DNA of 64,000 nucleotides from an uncultured Clostridia bacterium (GTDB taxonomy: Bacteria > Bacillota > Clostridia > Oscillospirales > Ruminococcaceae), in assembly GCA_947632025.1 (NCBI GenBank), contig CANRNN010000005.1, positions 97,031 through 161,030 on the forward strand, in the 5' to 3' direction. Every line of letters starts with the position of its first letter. Positions within the stretch are counted from its first letter, which is position 1. Both the position numbers and the translations under genes were made by a program. Below the pieces are notes generated by a model. That model ran no database searches, had not been told where the DNA came from, and saw only the letters and a list, made by a program, of their open reading frames with translations. This document shows positions 26,933 through 35,656 of the stretch, piece after piece.

Positions 26933-27811
26933 ATGATAAAAAGTATGACAGGCTTCGGCAGAGGACACGCCGAGCTTAACGGACGGGATATTACAGTTGA
27001 AATACGCTCCGTGAATCACCGTTATTTTGAGTTTTCAAGCAGGCTGCCCCGCTTTTGCGCGTTCGCGGAGGAACGCCTGAAAACAATGCTTCAGGAGAAA
27101 ATTTCCCGCGGAAAGGTCGAGATTTCCGTGCTTATCCAGAACACCACCGCCGTTTCCGAAAAGATCACCGCGAATACCGAGGTCATACGCGAGTATGTAA
27201 ACGCACTCCGCGAGATAAAGGACGAAATGGGTCTTACCGACGATCTGTCGCTGTCGGCGGTAATGCGCCTGCCCGACGCTTTTACCGTCGTAAAGGAAGA
27301 AACCGACGAGGAGCGTCTGTGGGAAGATATACGGTCGGTCGCGGGGGAAGCTGTCGGAAAGTTTATTTCAATGCGCGAGAACGAGGGCGCGCGTATGAAA
27401 GCGGATTTACTTTCGCGTCTTGATACGATCGAAAAGAACGTTGAGTTTGTAGAATCGCGTTCACCGATAATCGTTGAGGAGTACAGAAAACGCCTTTACG
27501 ACCGTATGTGCGAGGTGCTGGAAGGGAAAAGCGTCGACGAGAACAGAATACTTCTCGAAGCGGGCATCTTCTCCGAGAAAACAGCCGTCGACGAGGAAAC
27601 CGTGCGCCTTAAAAGCCATATCGCGCAGTTCCGCAGTATGCTCGAAAGCGCAGAGCCCATAGGACGAAAGCTCGATTTTCTCGTTCAGGAAATGAACCGC
27701 GAAACCAATACCATAGGGTCAAAGGTTCAGGATATCGAGGTCACAAGGGTCGTCGTCGACCAGAAAAGCGAGATTGAAAAGATCCGCGAACAAATTCAGA
27801 ATATCGAGTAG
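26933..27811 (+). CDS. yicC: YicC family endoribonuclease
   Basis: YicC proteins (292 residues here, usual length) are RNases described in enteric bacteria as acting on small RNAs and in Bacillus (YloC) as an endoribonuclease. The N-terminal MIKSMTGFGRG and SVNHRYFEFSSRLP blocks and the C-terminal DUF1732 block DFLVQEMNRETNTIGSKVQD are near identical to the family. AAGGAGATTTGCT upstream fixes the start. In many Firmicutes yicC is followed by remA-gmk-rpoZ, but here it is followed by the FMN riboswitch. Confidence 0.93.
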   Translation: MIKSMTGFGRGHAELNGRDITVEIRSVNHRYFEFSSRLPRFCAFAEERLKTMLQEKISRGKVEISVLIQNTTAVSEKITANTEVIREYVNALREIKDEMGLTDDLSLSAVMRLPDAFTVVKEETDEERLWEDIRSVAGEAVGKFISMRENEGARMKADLLSRLDTIEKNVEFVESRSPIIVEEYRKRLYDRMCEVLEGKSVDENRILLEAGIFSEKTAVDEETVRLKSHIAQFRSMLESAEPIGRKLDFLVQEMNRETNTIGSKVQDIEVTRVVVDQKSEIEKIREQIQNIE

Positions 27812-27830
27812 AAAATTTTTTAAAAAGGTG

Positions 27831-27859
27831 TTGACAAATCGAGTTAAAGGTAATATAAT
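27831..27859 (+). promoter_or_regulatory. Sigma-A promoter of the FMN riboswitch-ribU unit
   Basis: TTGACA and TATAAT are separated by 17 bases. The start of transcription would be roughly 30 bases before the riboswitch aptamer. Confidence 0.85.
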
Positions 27860-27893
27860 ATAGTTGTAGGGTAAACCTACTAAATAAAATCTG

Positions 27894-28052
<159 letters not shown>

Positions 28053-28106
28053 AGAAGCTTGACTTGCAAAAATCAACTTCCACGGAATCGGTGAGATTCC
28101 AAGCGT

Positions 28107-28152
28107 CCCGCTTTCAAGGGGAAACCCTTAAGGCGGGTCTTTCTGTTTTCCC
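28107..28152 (+). terminator. Riboswitch-controlled terminator (expression platform)
   Basis: CCCGC pairs with GCGGG and inner AAGGG pairs with CCCTT around GAAA, followed by TCTTTCTGTTTT. Upstream, GGAATCGGTGAGATTCC (28084-28100) nearly repeats an aptamer segment (28005-28020). This may be the competing antiterminator or a sequestering partner. Confidence 0.7.
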
Positions 28153-28174
28153 CCGGAGGAAAAGGAGCTTTTCA

Positions 28175-28816
28175 ATGGAAAAAACAACAAAACCCACAAA
28201 GAAATTCGCGAAATTCGACGTAAGACGACTGGTGTTCACGGCGCTTATGGCGGCGCTGTCGATTGTCCTTTCGATGGATGCGCTGCAATTTGTATTGCCA
28301 ATAATGCCGAGCTTTATAAAGTTCGATTTTTCGGACGCGCCCGCCGTTCTTGCGTCGCTTACGATGGGTCCCGTGTCGGGGGTGTCCGTGAGTCTTATCA
28401 AGAACATATTCGGCTGCTTTACTACAAAGACGGGCTGCATCGGAGAGCTTTCAAATTTCATACTTTCGGCAAGTCTGGTATTGCCTGCGGGAATAATCGC
28501 GCATAAAAGCCCGAAATTATCACGGGCGGTTATAGGCTGCGCTATCGGCGCGGTGGTTTCGGGGGGAATAAGCGTGCTGTCGAATTATTTTCTCACATTC
28601 CCCGCGTATGCGGCGGCGTTCGGCACACCGCTTGACGTTATTGTCGGAATGTTTACGAAAATTCTCCCCGCGGCGGACAGCCTTATAGAATGCCTGCTTA
28701 TTTTCAATATGCCGTTCACGTTTGTTAAGGGAGCAGCAGCGTCGGTGCTGGCGCTGGTGCTTTATAAGAAGCTGCGCCCGATATTCTACGGTTTTTACAG
28801 GCAACCGACTGTATAA
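28175..28816 (+). CDS. ribU: RibU, riboflavin-specific S component of an ECF transporter
   Basis: The 213-residue membrane protein has five to six likely membrane helices and the ECF S-component pattern: a basic N-terminus FDVRRLVFTALMAALS, then IMPSFIKFDFSDAPAVLASLTMGP and GVSVSLIKNIFG. The riboflavin-binding SFIKFDFSDAP segment and the FMN riboswitch upstream identify the substrate. AAAAGGAG precedes the ATG. The energising EcfA/EcfT subunits are not in the window and are probably shared with other S components. Confidence 0.92.
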   Translation: MEKTTKPTKKFAKFDVRRLVFTALMAALSIVLSMDALQFVLPIMPSFIKFDFSDAPAVLASLTMGPVSGVSVSLIKNIFGCFTTKTGCIGELSNFILSASLVLPAGIIAHKSPKLSRAVIGCAIGAVVSGGISVLSNYFLTFPAYAAAFGTPLDVIVGMFTKILPAADSLIECLLIFNMPFTFVKGAAASVLALVLYKKLRPIFYGFYRQPTV

Positions 28817-28827
28817 AGGAGTAAATT

Positions 28828-29373
28828 ATGGATTTCAAGTCGGCGATTTCCCATTTCAAAACGATAACACGTCACCGTCATCAGGTGATGATACATTGCG
28901 CCAAGGCGGGAATTTTACGGCAGGGCTTGCTTCACGACCTGTCGAAATATTCGCCCACGGAGTTTATCCAAGGCGCGAAATATTACGTCGGAACGCGCTC
29001 CCCGAACGAAGCGGAGCGCGAGGATCTGGGATATTCGCTGGCATGGATGCACCATAAGGGCAGAAACCGTCACCACTTCGAGTACTGGACGGATTATAAT
29101 CCCAAAACCAAACAGCAGGAACCGGTAAAAATGCCGCTGAAATACGTCGCGGAGATGTTCTGCGACAGGGTCGCGGCAAGCAAGGTGTATCAAGGCGAAA
29201 ATTATACGAGAGATATGCCGCTTCGGTATTTCCTGAAGGGCAAGGCGCGCAGGCGGATCCACCCCGAAACCGCCGCCCTGCTCGAAAAGCTGCTGAGGAT
29301 ACTTGCCGCAAAAGGCGAGGACGCGGCGTTCGGCTATCTGCGCCACCTTCTGCGCAGAAACAAGGAGTATTAA
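28828..29373 (+). CDS. DUF5662 family protein
   Basis: The 181-residue protein matches a family of unknown function found widely in Clostridia. Conserved features are HHRHQVMIHC-like ITRHRHQVMIHCAKAGI, GLLHDLSKYSPTEF (an HD-like pair), the AWMHHKGRNRHHFEYW block, and PLKYVAEMFCDRVAASKVY. The repeated His/Asp pairs suggest a metal-dependent, HD-like site, but no activity is known to me. It lies 11 bases after ribU and may be part of the riboswitch transcript. The stop is followed by a heptamer array. Confidence 0.8.
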   Translation: MDFKSAISHFKTITRHRHQVMIHCAKAGILRQGLLHDLSKYSPTEFIQGAKYYVGTRSPNEAEREDLGYSLAWMHHKGRNRHHFEYWTDYNPKTKQQEPVKMPLKYVAEMFCDRVAASKVYQGENYTRDMPLRYFLKGKARRRIHPETAALLEKLLRILAAKGEDAAFGYLRHLLRRNKEY

Positions 29374-29378
29374 CGGAT

Positions 29379-29419
29379 TCTAACTCTTACTTCTTACATT
29401 TTACCTCTTACTTCTAACA
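29379..29419 (+). repeat. Solo heptamer array (TCTTACC type)
   Basis: Six units follow one another: TCTAAC, TCTTACT, TCTTACA, TTTTACC, TCTTACT, TCTAACA. All but the first are seven bases. It lies just after the DUF5662 stop codon and before the promoter of the next gene, with no core element beside it. Confidence 0.8.
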
Positions 29420-29451
29420 GAAAAAAAATAGGGAATTATGGATTATGGTAC

Positions 29452-29480
29452 TTGACAAATCCTCTGAAATAGTGTATAAT
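29452..29480 (+). promoter_or_regulatory. Sigma-A promoter of the small membrane protein gene
   Basis: TTGACA and TATAAT are separated by 17 bases and stand about 70 bases before the ATG at 29548. Confidence 0.85.
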
Positions 29481-29547
29481 GTGATAGGTATGTGAAATTT
29501 TCACAGAATCTGCTCGTATAAGCATTATCTAATTTTGGAGGACAATT

Positions 29548-30141
29548 ATGAAGAAAATCCCGATCCCTTTTTTCATGGCACTTGTAGGCTATCTTATGGC
29601 ACTGATAGGCATTTTTTTGCCGTTCTACACGGCGGTGGGCGAGTACCGCGAGGCGCTTTCTGCGATGGGCTATGCCGACATGACTTTCTTTAATACGATA
29701 AAACTTGCCACAAGCGGCGGCGATTCTTTTGCGGAAAGCGGTGCAGCAGCATTTATCCGCAACCTTATACTGTTTTTGATATTCCTTGTGGAAGCCGTTG
29801 TAAGTACATTCCGCGGAAAGCCGAAAGCTGCCGTTACGGGTTCGATATTCCTTATTGTGATGAATATTTTCATTAACATCAATATGGGCGGCGGAGAGGA
29901 GATCTACGTTCACGGCGCGGGCTTCTATTTTATGTGGATAGGCGTAGTACTTGCGCTTGCCGGAAACATCTGGAGCATTTTCTATATGAGAAGTGTTGCT
30001 TCCAACAATATCAATTACAATTACGCGAACGGCGTTGTGCCTACACCCGTAAACAACACAGTGCCTACACCTGTAGACAACACTGTTCCAACTCCCGTAA
30101 ACGACGCTGAATCTGCGTCCGACGACCAAAATCCGATGTAA
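29548..30141 (+). CDS. Membrane protein with repeated VPTPV tail
   Basis: I do not recognise this 197-residue protein. It has four likely membrane segments: about 9-31, 70-88, 94-110 and 122-144. The soluble loop between the first two faces one side (GEYREALSAMGYADM). The C-terminal tail holds three copies of VPTPVNNT / VPTPVDNT / VPTPVNDA, encoded by tandem 24-base repeats at about 30040-30108. The start has GGAGGACAATT upstream and its own promoter. It might be a small multi-pass protein like those with zinc-ribbon N-termini, but no such ribbon is present here. Confidence 0.75.
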   Translation: MKKIPIPFFMALVGYLMALIGIFLPFYTAVGEYREALSAMGYADMTFFNTIKLATSGGDSFAESGAAAFIRNLILFLIFLVEAVVSTFRGKPKAAVTGSIFLIVMNIFININMGGGEEIYVHGAGFYFMWIGVVLALAGNIWSIFYMRSVASNNINYNYANGVVPTPVNNTVPTPVDNTVPTPVNDAESASDDQNPM

Positions 30142-30145
30142 GCGG

Positions 30146-30180
30146 TTAGAGGTTAGAGTTTAGAGGTAAGAGGTTAGATT
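30146..30180 (-). repeat. Heptamer array, reverse orientation, end of a truncated element
   Basis: Five perfect seven-base units TTAGAGG, TTAGAGT, TTAGAGG, TAAGAGG, TTAGATT follow directly on the stop of the membrane protein gene. The end TTAGATTACAAGG parallels the TTAGATTTCAAAG that joins the array to the core in copy A. Next comes a GC-rich hairpin as in the element, so this looks like one end of the element without the rest. Confidence 0.8.
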
Positions 30181-30186
30181 ACAAGG

Positions 30187-30214
30187 AACGCCCGCCATTA
30201 GGCGGGCGTTTTTT
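30187..30214 (+). terminator. Rho-independent terminator after the membrane protein gene
   Basis: AACGCCCGCC pairs perfectly with GGCGGGCGTT around ATTA and is followed by TTTT. It is placed next to the heptamer array and its T tract abuts the stop of the minus-strand SpoIID-like gene. Confidence 0.88.
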
Positions 30215-31082
30215 AATTATAGTAAAATAACTTGAGGATCTCTTCGGCGTTTCGTCCCTCTCTCGCGAAAAAAATAGCCGCGTTGACGCTCATTCCGCGG
30301 TTGCAGCCGCTTCCGTGACAGGTGAAGTAAAACTTGTCCTCGCGGAATTCCAATGACGCTGCCGCGCTTCTCAGTCCTAAGCGCGAGCGGATTTCCTCAC
30401 CGCTGAATGTCCTCCCGCAGAATCCGGTCGAAACAAGCGTCCCGCTTTCCGCGTACACAGGATTTGAAAACCATTCCGCAGGGTCGGCAGGGCAATAATT
30501 TACGCCCATCGCCCGCCTTACTTCTTCGGGAGTGTACGCCGAAATGCTTTCGTATCCTTTGGCGCTCATATCGCATAACAGAGCCGCGCTAGGGGAGTTT
30601 TCACACTCGTCCGTCACGCCCGTGGAAATGCCGCACAGCTGCGCGTCAAACGGCTTTTTTCCCGCCGAAAGCTCCGGCGCTTTTTTCAGAGCCTCGGTTA
30701 TTTCCGCGGAAATATCGAGCTTTTCCGAAGCCTTCACATACGGAAAATCTTCCCCCGCAACAAAGTCCGCGCCCAGACCCTTTTCGCTGTTCCCGTTTTC
30801 AAGACAGTACAGCGCCTTGCACTTTACCGCAGCCGCGACCGCTTCCAGAGCGTCTTCGGGAGGTATCTCCCCGCGTGGTATCCACCCCCTTACGCACCCT
30901 GTCAGAAACTCGCTTCCGTCCATTATCACTATTTCTTTCGATTCGGGGAAAAATACGCTCACCTTTTCGGGAAATTTTCCCCTTTTCCCCGTAAACAGCG
31001 CCGTTATCAGAAATATCCCCGCCAGCAGCACCAGAGCCGCCGCCGATACTACCGTCATCTTTGGCAGCGTTTTTTTGCGCAT
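30213..31082 (-). CDS. SpoIID/LytB-like protein with an altered active site
   Basis: The 289-residue protein has an N-terminal membrane anchor (about 10-32) and an outer SpoIID-type domain. SpoIID is the lytic transglycosylase that strips peptidoglycan during engulfment. The EFLTGCVRGWIP start and the C-terminal HGSGCNRGMSVNAAIFFAREG...EILKLFYYN fit the family. However, the catalytic block usually written EALKAQAVAARTY reads DALEAVAAAVKCKALY, so the catalytic Glu appears as Asp. It may be inactive or use another residue. It is a single minus-strand gene with GAAGGTGAAAAG before the ATG. It is not flanked by spoIIQ or spoIIIA genes. Confidence 0.72.
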   Translation of the reverse strand: MRKKTLPKMTVVSAAALVLLAGIFLITALFTGKRGKFPEKVSVFFPESKEIVIMDGSEFLTGCVRGWIPRGEIPPEDALEAVAAAVKCKALYCLENGNSEKGLGADFVAGEDFPYVKASEKLDISAEITEALKKAPELSAGKKPFDAQLCGISTGVTDECENSPSAALLCDMSAKGYESISAYTPEEVRRAMGVNYCPADPAEWFSNPVYAESGTLVSTGFCGRTFSGEEIRSRLGLRSAAASLEFREDKFYFTCHGSGCNRGMSVNAAIFFAREGRNAEEILKLFYYN

Positions 31083-31180
31083 CTTTTCACCTTCATATTA
31101 TGAATTTGTCTTTTAGATTCCGCAAATTTGAACATTTGTGCATTTTGCATATCTTTATTTCCCGTTATTCAAAAATTCAC

Positions 31181-31209
31181 TTGACAATTATTGAAAAATA
31201 TTGTATAAT
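31181..31209 (+). promoter_or_regulatory. Sigma-A promoter of citrate synthase
   Basis: TTGACA and TATAAT are separated by 17 bases, with the ATG about 40 bases downstream. Confidence 0.85.
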
Positions 31210-31249
31210 GACTTTATAGATATATTTTTTGAATTAAGGGTGTGTAATT

Positions 31250-32614
31250 ATGGACAAAATGGAACAACTTAAATCAACAGACAGACTGCGCCATATGTGC
31301 GAGGATTTCGTGCAGAACAGCGCTATCGATGGTTCGCTTTACAGTAAATTCGGAATAAAGCGCGGACTGCGCAATTCCGACGGTTCGGGCGTGCTTGCGG
31401 GGATAACCAACGTCTGCTGCGTCCACGGATATGTAATAAGCGAGGGCGATAAACAGCCTATAGAGGGAGAACTTATCTACCGCGGGTATAACGTCCGCGA
31501 TCTCGTGGCAGGCGCAAAGAACGATTCGAGATTCGGTTACGAGGAAGTGGCATATCTGCTGCTGTTCGGCGTGCTGCCGAGCGAGCGGGAGCTTGCAAGC
31601 TTTTCTCACCTTATCGCCGAGTACCGCGAGCTTCCGCTGTATTTCGTCGAGGACGTCATTATGCGCAACCCTTCGCCGAATATCATGAATAAAATGCAGC
31701 AGGCAGTGCTGACGCTCTACGGCTATGACAGCGACCCTGAGGATAAATCCGTCGAGAGCGAGATGCTTAAGGCTATTTCCGTCATCTCCAAACTGCCCGC
31801 TATAATGGTCGCTTCCTATCAGGCTCTGAGAAGATTCTACCATAACGATTCTATGGTAATGCACCAGATAAATAAAGAGGAATCCCTCGCCGAGAGTATC
31901 CTCTCCACCCTGCGCGACGACCGTACATATACCCCCGAAGAGGCTAAACTCTTGGATTTGTGCCTTATGCTCCACGCCGAGCATGGCGGCGGAAATAACT
32001 CTACGTTCACCTGCCGCACGGTTTCTTCGTCGGGAACGGACGCATATTCGGCATACGCGGCTGCAATAGGCTCTCTTAAAGGTCCGCGTCACGGCGGCGC
32101 GAACATAAAGGTCATGGAGATGCTGGAATTCGTCAAGAACGGCGTTAAAAACTGGGACGACGACGAGGAAGTAAAATCGTATCTCCACAAGATATTAAGA
32201 AAAGAAGTCGCCGACAAGTCGGGTCTTATCTACGGAATGGGTCACGCGGTGTATACACTGTCCGACCCCAGAGCCGTGATACTTAAGAAAAACGCTATGG
32301 AGCTTGCAAAGGGTACGGATTTCGAGCGCGAGTTCAGACTGCTTGACAGTATCGAGCGGCTAACTCCGGAAGTGTTCAGGGACGAGCGCGGAGATATAAA
32401 AAATATATGCGCGAACGTCGATATGTATTCGGGACTGGTCTACAAAATGCTCAGGATACCGCCGGAGCTTTACACGGCGCTGTTCGCGTGCGCGAGAATG
32501 GCGGGCTGGTGCGCTCACAGAATGGAAGAGATGATAAACGGCAAGCGCATAATCCGTCCCGCTTATAAGGCGATAAGTATGAACAGGAAATATATCCCGC
32601 TGTCGGAAAGATAA
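31250..32614 (+). CDS. gltA: Citrate synthase (Si type)
   Basis: The enzyme condenses oxaloacetate and acetyl-CoA. The 454 residues contain the catalytic regions LHAEHGGGNNSTF (first His, near residue 241), GPRHGGAN, GMGHAVYTLSDPRA (second His) and NVDMYSG (Asp). The N-terminal extension before VHGYVISEG is longer than in the short bacterial enzymes, a variant common in Clostridia. It has its own promoter and is a single gene. No aconitase or isocitrate dehydrogenase is adjacent. Confidence 0.93.
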   Translation: MDKMEQLKSTDRLRHMCEDFVQNSAIDGSLYSKFGIKRGLRNSDGSGVLAGITNVCCVHGYVISEGDKQPIEGELIYRGYNVRDLVAGAKNDSRFGYEEVAYLLLFGVLPSERELASFSHLIAEYRELPLYFVEDVIMRNPSPNIMNKMQQAVLTLYGYDSDPEDKSVESEMLKAISVISKLPAIMVASYQALRRFYHNDSMVMHQINKEESLAESILSTLRDDRTYTPEEAKLLDLCLMLHAEHGGGNNSTFTCRTVSSSGTDAYSAYAAAIGSLKGPRHGGANIKVMEMLEFVKNGVKNWDDDEEVKSYLHKILRKEVADKSGLIYGMGHAVYTLSDPRAVILKKNAMELAKGTDFEREFRLLDSIERLTPEVFRDERGDIKNICANVDMYSGLVYKMLRIPPELYTALFACARMAGWCAHRMEEMINGKRIIRPAYKAISMNRKYIPLSER

Positions 32615-32672
32615 TTCCCGTCGGACGGTAATATAATATTTCGTGTCCTTTTCGGAAGATGGGAGAATTTCT

Positions 32673-33557
32673 ATGAACAAAAAAAATGCTCTGATACCCG
32701 CTGTAACGGCAGGGGGCATAGTTTTATGCACGGCGGCGTTTTTGCTTATAATATCGAAGCTGAATTTCGATATCGGGGTGCTGCCGTCGGAAAGCGTGGT
32801 GCCGTGTAATCTGTTTTTTTACGGAGCGGTGCTGCTGGCGGCTGCGGCTGGCGCTGTCCTTTCGGGAAAAAGCGTCCGCGAAGGGCTGCCTGCAAATGCG
32901 GAAAACACAGAACGTCCGCGTAAAAATCAATACGGCGCAATTACGGCGGTGGGCTTCGGAATGCTGCTTCTGGCGTTCTGCGCGGGCGCTGAGGGCGTAA
33001 AGGAACTCAGCGCGCTTACGCCGTCGGTTTTCGTGATAATTCTCAATTTTACGGGAGCGGCGGTAATGTGCGTGACGGCGTTTGCGACGCTTGCCGTAAA
33101 GGAAATAAAACCGTGGCTCGGATTTATGTATTCTGTGGTCGGAGTTTATTTCGCTATGAGGGGGATAGTTTTTTTCCGTGCCAGAATGGCAGCGGTGACG
33201 TTTCCCGAATATCTGGCGGAGTGCCTTACCATAATATTCGGCGCGGTTTTTTTGGTTATGACGGGAAAAATGCTTTCCGGAAACGGCGGGCGGCACACCC
33301 GACGGGGAGTTTGCTTCTGGGGAATAGGCGCGGCTGTGCTGCCTGTTTCGGAGTGCTTCGGAACTCTTATAGCAAAGCTGTTCTTTTCTCCCGAAATTTC
33401 CTTGCGTATCGTTTCCACCGCAAATGACGCCGAGCGCGCTTTTCAGGAGCTGTGCGGGGTGAACGCATATCATATGGCGTTCCCGCCTTACGTCCATATC
33501 GCTTTGGGAATATTTGCGGTCATACTTCTGACAGCTGAAAGCAAGATCAATGAATAA
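32673..33557 (+). CDS. Membrane protein of unknown function
   Basis: The 294-residue protein is very hydrophobic, with about eight likely membrane helices and a single polar loop near residues 65-90. No family motif is apparent to me. The start at 32673 follows GGGAGAATTTCT; an upstream ATG at 32643 would add ten residues without support. The stop overlaps the following lipoprotein gene by eight bases, so the two are coupled and probably expressed with the two-component genes further down. Confidence 0.75.
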   Translation: MNKKNALIPAVTAGGIVLCTAAFLLIISKLNFDIGVLPSESVVPCNLFFYGAVLLAAAAGAVLSGKSVREGLPANAENTERPRKNQYGAITAVGFGMLLLAFCAGAEGVKELSALTPSVFVIILNFTGAAVMCVTAFATLAVKEIKPWLGFMYSVVGVYFAMRGIVFFRARMAAVTFPEYLAECLTIIFGAVFLVMTGKMLSGNGGRHTRRGVCFWGIGAAVLPVSECFGTLIAKLFFSPEISLRIVSTANDAERAFQELCGVNAYHMAFPPYVHIALGIFAVILLTAESKINE

Positions 33558-34923
33558 AAAATTTCACCCGCCTGCGGAAAATAAAAAATTAAAAGGAATA
33601 ATTTTGTCGCTTGCCTGCGCGGTAATAATGAGCGGCTGCACGGCAGCGGGGTCGGTGGAAAATCTGCTTACCCCGCCAAAGCTTACGGAGGAGCAGAACG
33701 CCATCTATCGGGAAATGATAAACAGCGTCGGGCAGGGCGTGAAGCTGCGTTATCCGAAAAGCGGCGAGTACCGTTCGGCGTTCGTGCTTCAGAATATAGA
33801 TGACGAGCCGGGAACGGAAGCTCTCGTGTTCTATGAAAGCAGCAACGTCCAGACGGGCGAGGGCGCTTTAAGACTTAAGATCCTGGACAAGGAAAACGGC
33901 AAGTGGCAGGCGGTGTACGACCTCGCCTGCGCGGGGAACGAGGTCGACAGCATAAGCTTCGCCACTCTCGGAAATTCTGAGTGTACGGATATAATCATCT
34001 GCTACACAATGCTGAATCAGACCGAAAAGGCGTTCTCCGTGATAAAATATAATGAAAAGACCCCCGAACGGCTCTATTCGTCGGGGTATTCACAAATAAA
34101 GGTCTGCGACCTCAACCGCGACGGACAGCAGGAGCTGCTTGCGGTCACGACGGATAAAATAAGCCATACTTCGGGAGCTATGCTTTTCACGGACGGCGAA
34201 AACGGCTTTGAGAAGCTCTCCGAAACGCAGCTCTACGGCGGCGGAGGGGATTATATACGCCTGACCGAGGGAAAGCTCAATGAGGACGTTACCGCGATGT
34301 TCCTCGATTATTCTTCGGGAAACGGACAGTCGGGAACGGACGTTCTCTATTGCTACGGAAATCAGCTTTTCTGCCCCGACAGCGTGGGATCGAATCCCGC
34401 CGCGGGGATAATCTCCCGCTTGGTGAACGACTACACCGCCGAGATATACTGCACAGATATAGACGGCGACGGCTTTATTGAAATACCGTCGACCGTGCCG
34501 CTTCCTGGATACGAAACACGCACCCTGCCCGAACAGCTGTGCGCCGTGCAGTGGTACACCGTTTCAAATGACAGATTCTCGGCGGAGCATTACAGCTATT
34601 TTTCGGGAAAGTACCGCTTCGCACTGCTGTTCCCGAACCGCTGGAGAGGCGTCGTGTCGGCAATACCGAATATCGCCGACAACGAGATAGTGTTCGTTTC
34701 CTATAACGAGGAAAAAGGTCTGAAAGCCGACGAAACGACCGAACTTATGAGAATACGCTCGGTGAATAAGGACGACGCCGAAGCTATGAAAGCGGCAGGC
34801 TCGTTCAAGATCATCGGCGAGAGCGACGACACGCTTTTCTGTATAATCGAGTCGGGCAGCTATAAAACAAGCGGTCTGGCGCTTACGGAAAGCGAACTTG
34901 AAAACAGCTTCATCGTACTGTAG
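33550..34923 (+). CDS. Lipoprotein with calcium-loop repeats
   Basis: The 457-residue protein has a signal peptide ending in the lipobox VIMSGC (C30), so it should be anchored to the outer face of the membrane. Two EF-hand-like loops, VCDLNRDGQQELL and CTDIDGDGFIEIP, resemble FG-GAP/VCBS calcium loops. Together with repeated beta-strand blocks they suggest a propeller-like fold. It starts inside the end of the membrane protein gene and lies 37 bases before the response regulator, so it may act as an accessory sensor of that system. Function is not known. Confidence 0.75.
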   Translation: MNKKFHPPAENKKLKGIILSLACAVIMSGCTAAGSVENLLTPPKLTEEQNAIYREMINSVGQGVKLRYPKSGEYRSAFVLQNIDDEPGTEALVFYESSNVQTGEGALRLKILDKENGKWQAVYDLACAGNEVDSISFATLGNSECTDIIICYTMLNQTEKAFSVIKYNEKTPERLYSSGYSQIKVCDLNRDGQQELLAVTTDKISHTSGAMLFTDGENGFEKLSETQLYGGGGDYIRLTEGKLNEDVTAMFLDYSSGNGQSGTDVLYCYGNQLFCPDSVGSNPAAGIISRLVNDYTAEIYCTDIDGDGFIEIPSTVPLPGYETRTLPEQLCAVQWYTVSNDRFSAEHYSYFSGKYRFALLFPNRWRGVVSAIPNIADNEIVFVSYNEEKGLKADETTELMRIRSVNKDDAEAMKAAGSFKIIGESDDTLFCIIESGSYKTSGLALTESELENSFIVL

Positions 34924-34960
34924 TTTACAGAATATTTTCAGCTTACAACAAGAGGTATCT

Positions 34961-35656
34961 ATGAAAAAAATTTTGGTCGTTGAGGACGAGGATTCTATCC
35001 GCGATTTTGTGGTGATAAATCTCGAACGTGCGGGATACGAGGTGACAGATGTATCAAGCGGCGAGGCAGCCGTCACGGAGTACGAAGCTCAGAACGGAAA
35101 TTTCGACGTCGCCTTGCTGGATATTATGATGCCGGGAATGGACGGATTCTCCCTGTGCAGGTGGATACGCGAAAAAAGCACGGATATCGGCATAATAATG
35201 CTCTCGGCGAAAAGTCAGGAGATAGATAAGGTAAACTGCCTTATGATAGGCGCGGACGATTATGTTACAAAGCCGTTCTCCCCGTCGGAGCTTGTCGCGA
35301 GAGTGGACGCCGTCCACCGCAGAGTCTACGTCAACCGCGTCCGCCGCGACGAGCCGAAGATAATAACCTCCGGTCCGTTTACACTCGATTATCAAAATAA
35401 AATACTTTTCAACAACGGAATTCCCATAGACCTCACTCAGATAGAATACCATATTCTGGAGCTTCTTATGAAGAACAGAAATAATCCCATGGACAGGATA
35501 TCTATCCTGAAAAATATCTGGGGCGATTCCTACGTCGGCGAGGATAAGGTGATAGACGTGAATATCCGCCGCCTGCGAATGAAAATAGAAACAGACCCTT
35601 CCACACCGAATTATATTCAGACCGTCTGGGGCTTTGGTTATAAATGGAACGGCTGA
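34961..35656 (+). CDS. OmpR/PhoB family response regulator
   Basis: The 231 residues hold a receiver domain (1-120) with the acidic pocket E8/D9, phospho-acceptor D54 in LLDIMMPGMDGF, and K near KPFSPSELV. A winged-helix DNA-binding domain follows (about 130-228) and ends with IRRLRMKIE and TVWGFGYKW. The start follows AGAGGTATCT. The gene overlaps the histidine kinase by 13 bases. The target genes are not evident; the neighbouring lipoprotein and membrane protein are candidates. Confidence 0.93.
   Translation: MKKILVVEDEDSIRDFVVINLERAGYEVTDVSSGEAAVTEYEAQNGNFDVALLDIMMPGMDGFSLCRWIREKSTDIGIIMLSAKSQEIDKVNCLMIGADDYVTKPFSPSELVARVDAVHRRVYVNRVRRDEPKIITSGPFTLDYQNKILFNNGIPIDLTQIEYHILELLMKNRNNPMDRISILKNIWGDSYVGEDKVIDVNIRRLRMKIETDPSTPNYIQTVWGFGYKWNG

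Noticed and set aside
29443..30129. A 228-codon minus-strand ORF opposite the membrane protein gene
   Set aside because: Its repeated VVYGCRH sequence is the mirror of the VPTPV coding repeats; the plus strand has promoter, ribosome-binding site and membrane segments.
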